NCBI GenBank assembly: GCA_031431475.1
Contig: JANPDL010000001.1
Span: 1 to 43,591 of the forward strand
Length of the DNA: 43,591 nucleotides
Source of the DNA: JADCCX01 sp031431475
Lineage (GTDB): Bacteria > Pseudomonadota > Alphaproteobacteria > Rhizobiales > Beijerinckiaceae
Direction of reading: 5' to 3'
In this document: in pieces, positions 41,064 to 43,591 of the stretch
Position numbering within the stretch: the stretch's first letter is position 1
How the letters are laid out: every line of letters starts with the position of its first letter
The notes under the pieces: generated by a model
What the model saw: the letters and a program-made list of their open reading frames with translations, nothing else
Database searches by the model: none
What the model was told of the DNA's origin: nothing
Made by a program: the position numbers and the translations under genes

Positions 41064-41269
41064 TCTTCTGAAAACTGCAAGAATTCGGAAGGCGCGGGCT
41101 TCGCAACCCCGGCCAGCTTCGCCGCGCGCATTTTTGTCATGACATGTGCTTGCAAAGCCCATGACGAACCAGAATCATAGTTGTGACAGGAAGATTTGAA
41201 GCCAGCCATGTCGATTGTATCGACAGCAAGCCAGGGGCAAGCCCCGTGGACCCCAAAGGACAGCAGAAG
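41064..41269 (+). other. Intergenic region before the mobilization genes, candidate oriT
   Basis: 206 bases without a convincing gene, between res and the relaxosome genes. GTCATG (41136-41141) and CATGAC (41160-41165) form an inverted repeat with an 18-base loop, preceded by five T. GCTTCGC occurs twice as a direct repeat near 41098 and 41117. Inverted repeats just upstream of a MobC/relaxase operon are typical oriT positions. The nick site cannot be told from the sequence. Confidence 0.35.
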
Positions 41270-41572
41270 ATGCGAACCGTTGTTCAAGTGAGATTGCAAC
41301 TCCGAGACAAGAACCGGATTGCGGCATATGCCGCAGCACAGGGGCTCACGCTTTCCGAGCTTGCCCGGAGAGGCATGACGGCAGCAGCGGATGGCCGCAT
41401 TGCTACCGTAGACGCCAGGCGCGATTTCGCCATGAATCGGACACTGGCCAACGCTCTTGCGCTGTATCTTCCTGCCATCAAGGCCATTGAGCCTGCCGCA
41501 GCCGAAAGTATCGAAAAGTTGGCCTTGGAGCTTCGCGCCGTTGCCAACCGCCACCTCAAGATGACGCCATGA
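41270..41572 (+). CDS. MobC-like relaxosome accessory protein (ribbon-helix-helix)
   Basis: A 100-residue protein. TVVQVRLQLRDKNRIAAYAAAQGLTLSELARRGM is an RHH-like DNA-binding N-terminus (cited by parts: VVQVRLQL, SELARRGM). The remaining part is helical and alanine-rich. MobC proteins bind oriT and help the relaxase open it. Its stop overlaps the relaxase start (ATGA), so they are translationally coupled. AGGA lies nine bases before the ATG at 41270; a GTG at 41246 with AGGGG upstream is an alternative start. Confidence 0.78.
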   Translation: MRTVVQVRLQLRDKNRIAAYAAAQGLTLSELARRGMTAAADGRIATVDARRDFAMNRTLANALALYLPAIKAIEPAAAESIEKLALELRAVANRHLKMTP

Positions 41573-43353
41573 TTATCAAATCAACACGCCATTCAACGGG
41601 TGACAGCCAGAGCCGCATTCTCAATCATTTGGTTAGGGGCGATGAGAACGACCGCATGCAGATTTTGCGGGGAACAGAAGCTGACATCGCGGACATGTTT
41701 CGCGATGCAGCTAGATTCAAAACCGCATTCGCTGTCAGGCAATTCATCATTTCGCCAGCGGAGGCCATGACACGCGATCAGGCCTTGCGAGTGGTTCATG
41801 CCCTTGGTGAGGAGTTCCGGTTCGACCCGGAACGCGTCTTCGTTGTCGAGCATGAGAAGCAGAGGGCGACAGAAGAGGCCTATCCCATTCACTGGCACAT
41901 CGTTGTTCCCGAGGTAGAGGCGGTCACTGGCCGGGTATTGTCGTCATCGAATGACTATGCCCGTCAGGAGAAGATTGCCCGCATTGCTGAATACGAATGT
42001 GGCCATGAGATCGTTTTGGGTGCTCACACCAAGTCAGTTGCAGAGGCGTTGCGGCGGGAAGGAGGGATCGAGCTTGCTGAGAAGCTTGAATCTAAATTGG
42101 CCTCGCAGCTTGCCCGCCCAGAACAGGCCTATACCAGCGCAGAACACGCAGCAGCCAAGCGACAGGGAATGGACCTGCCCGGCTTGAGGCTTTTGGTGCG
42201 AGACGCTTGGCGCTCAACTGAAACGCGGGCTCAGCTTGTCGCAAAGCTTGCTGATATCGGCGTCGAAATCCAGCGCGGAGACAAGCCCGGCGAATGGGTA
42301 TTGCGCTCTCATGGCGTATTCGCGGGGTCGCTTCGACGGATGGTCGGAGCGGCGAAAGACGATGTTTCACAACGTATGGAAGGACCAGAAAATGCAGCAA
42401 GAGCAGAAGACAATGGGGCACGTCATCCTAGCCCGGATGGACTCGTTAGAAGCCCGCTTGAGAACGATAGAGGAAGCAGCAAACAGCCTGCAAACACCGA
42501 TGCCAGCAACGGGAAAACCGTTCCCGGCAACAGTCGCATCGCTCCTGACGGATATTCTGGCAGCGGCGAAAGTGAACCGGACGGCAATCGAAGAGCTTCA
42601 CGACCGGTTGAACGAACCGGGCATAGCGCGGGCGATCACCAAGGCGATCAGGGATTAGATACCTCGCTTCGGCACCTCTTGCAGAATTTGTCAGAAATTT
42701 CGGTTGCGGCCCGACAATTGGCCATGAGTCCAGCCAAGCAGTGCGAGCAGGCTCTTGCGATGGAAGAGGGGCAATGCCGCGATCTGATAAGCAAAGCTAG
42801 CATCACACGCGGTGGTTTCGCGGATGCGATATCAAGTGCTAAACAGCGGGCCGATAATCTGCAACGTGCTCACAGTCTGGCATTCGTTGAATACCGGGCC
42901 ATCAAGGCTTCAGCCGAAGTTACTCAAGCCCAAGAGCCCAAAACGATTTTTAGCGGTCTTCTGTCCAAGTTTCAGAGCCGCAACGACAATCGACGAATTG
43001 TGCCAGACCGGTCTGGTGACATTCGCGCGGCGCATGCAAACCTCGTTGCCGTCGAGCGCCAGATGTTGTCAGCAAAGGTGGAGGTTGTAAGGCTTGAGAA
43101 AGCGGAGATTGTTGAGGCATCTCAGATGAAGTCTGCCATCACTTCAGCGCAGAACAAAGTTGCGGCTCGGTTGATGCAGGTTGCCGACGAACGTCATCTC
43201 ATTCGGGTTTGGCCCGCTATTGCCTATTGCTCGCCACGGGTCAGAGGCGACGCGGCAGAGAAGATTGGCCGCAGCCGTCGCAAATTGCGTGACCCGCATG
43301 CAAAGAATATCTGGGGTCTGCCGGTCCAAGGTCCGGGGACTGGCAACTATTGA
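41569..43353 (+). CDS. Relaxase/mobilization nuclease (MobA/VirD2-like)
   Basis: A 594-residue relaxase. The metal-binding HxH is in YPIHWHIVVPE near residues 107-109, with His94 and Glu95/97 in the preceding VVEHEKQ. No Tyr occurs before Tyr104, so the classical Tyr nucleophile of MOBP relaxases near residue 25 is absent. His20 (ILNHLVRGDEN) sits where a His nucleophile is used in MOBV enzymes; that is inference. Residues about 275-365 are disordered (Ser, Gly, Pro, Asn-rich) and overlap a second gene in another frame. The C-terminal part (370-560) is helical. Ends with seven bases overlapping the integrase. Confidence 0.82.
   Translation: MIIKSTRHSTGDSQSRILNHLVRGDENDRMQILRGTEADIADMFRDAARFKTAFAVRQFIISPAEAMTRDQALRVVHALGEEFRFDPERVFVVEHEKQRATEEAYPIHWHIVVPEVEAVTGRVLSSSNDYARQEKIARIAEYECGHEIVLGAHTKSVAEALRREGGIELAEKLESKLASQLARPEQAYTSAEHAAAKRQGMDLPGLRLLVRDAWRSTETRAQLVAKLADIGVEIQRGDKPGEWVLRSHGVFAGSLRRMVGAAKDDVSQRMEGPENAARAEDNGARHPSPDGLVRSPLENDRGSSKQPANTDASNGKTVPGNSRIAPDGYSGSGESEPDGNRRASRPVERTGHSAGDHQGDQGLDTSLRHLLQNLSEISVAARQLAMSPAKQCEQALAMEEGQCRDLISKASITRGGFADAISSAKQRADNLQRAHSLAFVEYRAIKASAEVTQAQEPKTIFSGLLSKFQSRNDNRRIVPDRSGDIRAAHANLVAVERQMLSAKVEVVRLEKAEIVEASQMKSAITSAQNKVAARLMQVADERHLIRVWPAIAYCSPRVRGDAAEKIGRSRRKLRDPHAKNIWGLPVQGPGTGNY
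42392..42658 (+). CDS. Small protein nested within the relaxase gene (MobB-like arrangement)
   Basis: An 88-residue frame shifted by +1 relative to the relaxase and wholly inside it. The ATG at 42392 is preceded by GGAAGGA with seven bases between, an excellent ribosome site. The product starts MQQEQKTMGHVILARMDSLEARLRT and continues with a helical, heptad-like run (EEAANSLQTP, ASLLTDILAAAKVNRTAIEELHDRLNEPG), so it looks like a real coiled-coil protein, unlike the relaxase frame there, which is disordered. Plasmid RSF1010 encodes mobB in an overlapping frame of mobA in the same way. Function in the relaxosome is inference. Confidence 0.55.
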   Translation: MQQEQKTMGHVILARMDSLEARLRTIEEAANSLQTPMPATGKPFPATVASLLTDILAAAKVNRTAIEELHDRLNEPGIARAITKAIRD

Positions 43354-43591
43354 GACTGACGTGTATCTCCATTCACGATGGTCATCAGAAGCTTTGACCA
43401 CGCGTTCAGCGCGTCACGTTTTTCGCGCATGTAAGCGTTCCGATCATAGACCTCGGTGACAGCAGCCCCATCGCCTTTGTCGCTATTGTGGTTCAAGATT
43501 CGGGAGACGAAAAACCTGAGAACACCAATGCGTTCGCTGGTGATGTTCGTTGATCCAGTCCGCCGCAGATCGTGCAGTCGCGCATCTTTCA
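43347..43591 (-). CDS. Tyrosine recombinase/integrase, C-terminal part (truncated by window)
   Basis: The last 80 codons of an integrase running off the right edge. LHDLRRTGST carries the second catalytic Arg, ILNHNS the His, and VYDRNAYMREKRDALNAW carries the active Tyr and the helical tail of P4-like tRNA-targeting integrases. The first catalytic Arg lies outside the window. Its stop codon overlaps the relaxase end by seven bases. The gene points into the island, so its 5' end and the right attachment site should lie just beyond position 43591. No frameshift is visible in the part seen. Confidence 0.88.
   Translation of the reverse strand, partial: KDARLHDLRRTGSTNITSERIGVLRFFVSRILNHNSDKGDGAAVTEVYDRNAYMREKRDALNAWSKLLMTIVNGDTRQSQ

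Noticed and set aside
30840..43346. CRISPR array or secretion-system genes in the island
   Set aside because: No regularly spaced repeats of 25-40 bases and no VirB/TraG-like genes were seen in the part of the island within the window.

Overview
The window looks like chromosomal DNA of an alphaproteobacterium, most likely of the order Hyphomicrobiales (Rhizobiales). The main reason is the gene set and order patatin-like hydrolase / hisI / folE / NifU-like scaffold / yidD / thrS. DUF3126, DUF2336, a PAS_5-type protein, two bacterial transglutaminase-like cysteine peptidases and CtrA-type TTAA-N7-TTAA boxes fit the same group. Genus is not resolvable from what I can see.

Positions 1 to about 30.8 kb are ordinary core genome. 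From left to right they hold: a rhodanese / DUF1272 / GlxA-AraC-regulator cluster; a gamma-carbonic anhydrase; a tandem pair of cysteine peptidases with two perfect CtrA-like boxes upstream of the second; PilZ and PAS proteins; a rhomboid protease preceded by an unexplained strong terminator; a CBS protein; an L,D-transpeptidase; the patatin-hisI-folE-NifU-yidD-thrS block; a secreted lectin-like protein; aspartate dehydrogenase; a flavin reductase; a CoA-ester lyase / MaoC pair; a transglycosylase-DUF2336 pair; a glycosyltransferase; an Hpt / response-regulator pair; NAD kinase; an MBL-fold hydrolase; a chemoreceptor; aroE; and tRNAs for Thr(UGU), Pro(CGG) and Gly(UCC).

From the 3' end of tRNA-Gly (30839) to the right edge lies a mobile genetic island. 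It has an AlpA-like HTH protein, a split primase (a small N-terminal domain protein plus a TOPRIM/DUF3631 ATPase), a dense cluster of GGAAC/GTTCC elements, a HigB / HigA-ImmA toxin-antitoxin pair with an unknown third gene, a type III restriction-modification system (Mod and Res), a MobC-like RHH protein, a relaxase, and the C-terminal part of a tyrosine integrase running off the right edge. No type IV secretion genes are visible, so it looks like an integrative mobilizable element that would need a helper conjugation system.

The most interesting points are: a probable small gene (42392-42658) nested in another frame inside the linker of the relaxase, reminiscent of mobB within mobA of RSF1010; the lack of any tyrosine in the first 100 residues of that relaxase; the GGAAC/GTTCC cluster as a candidate replication origin; the AT-rich mosaic core of the Mod gene; the linkage of HigBA and an unknown gene to the type III system; and an orphan terminator that may mark a small RNA. 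Functions are assigned from motifs read by eye; no database search was run.
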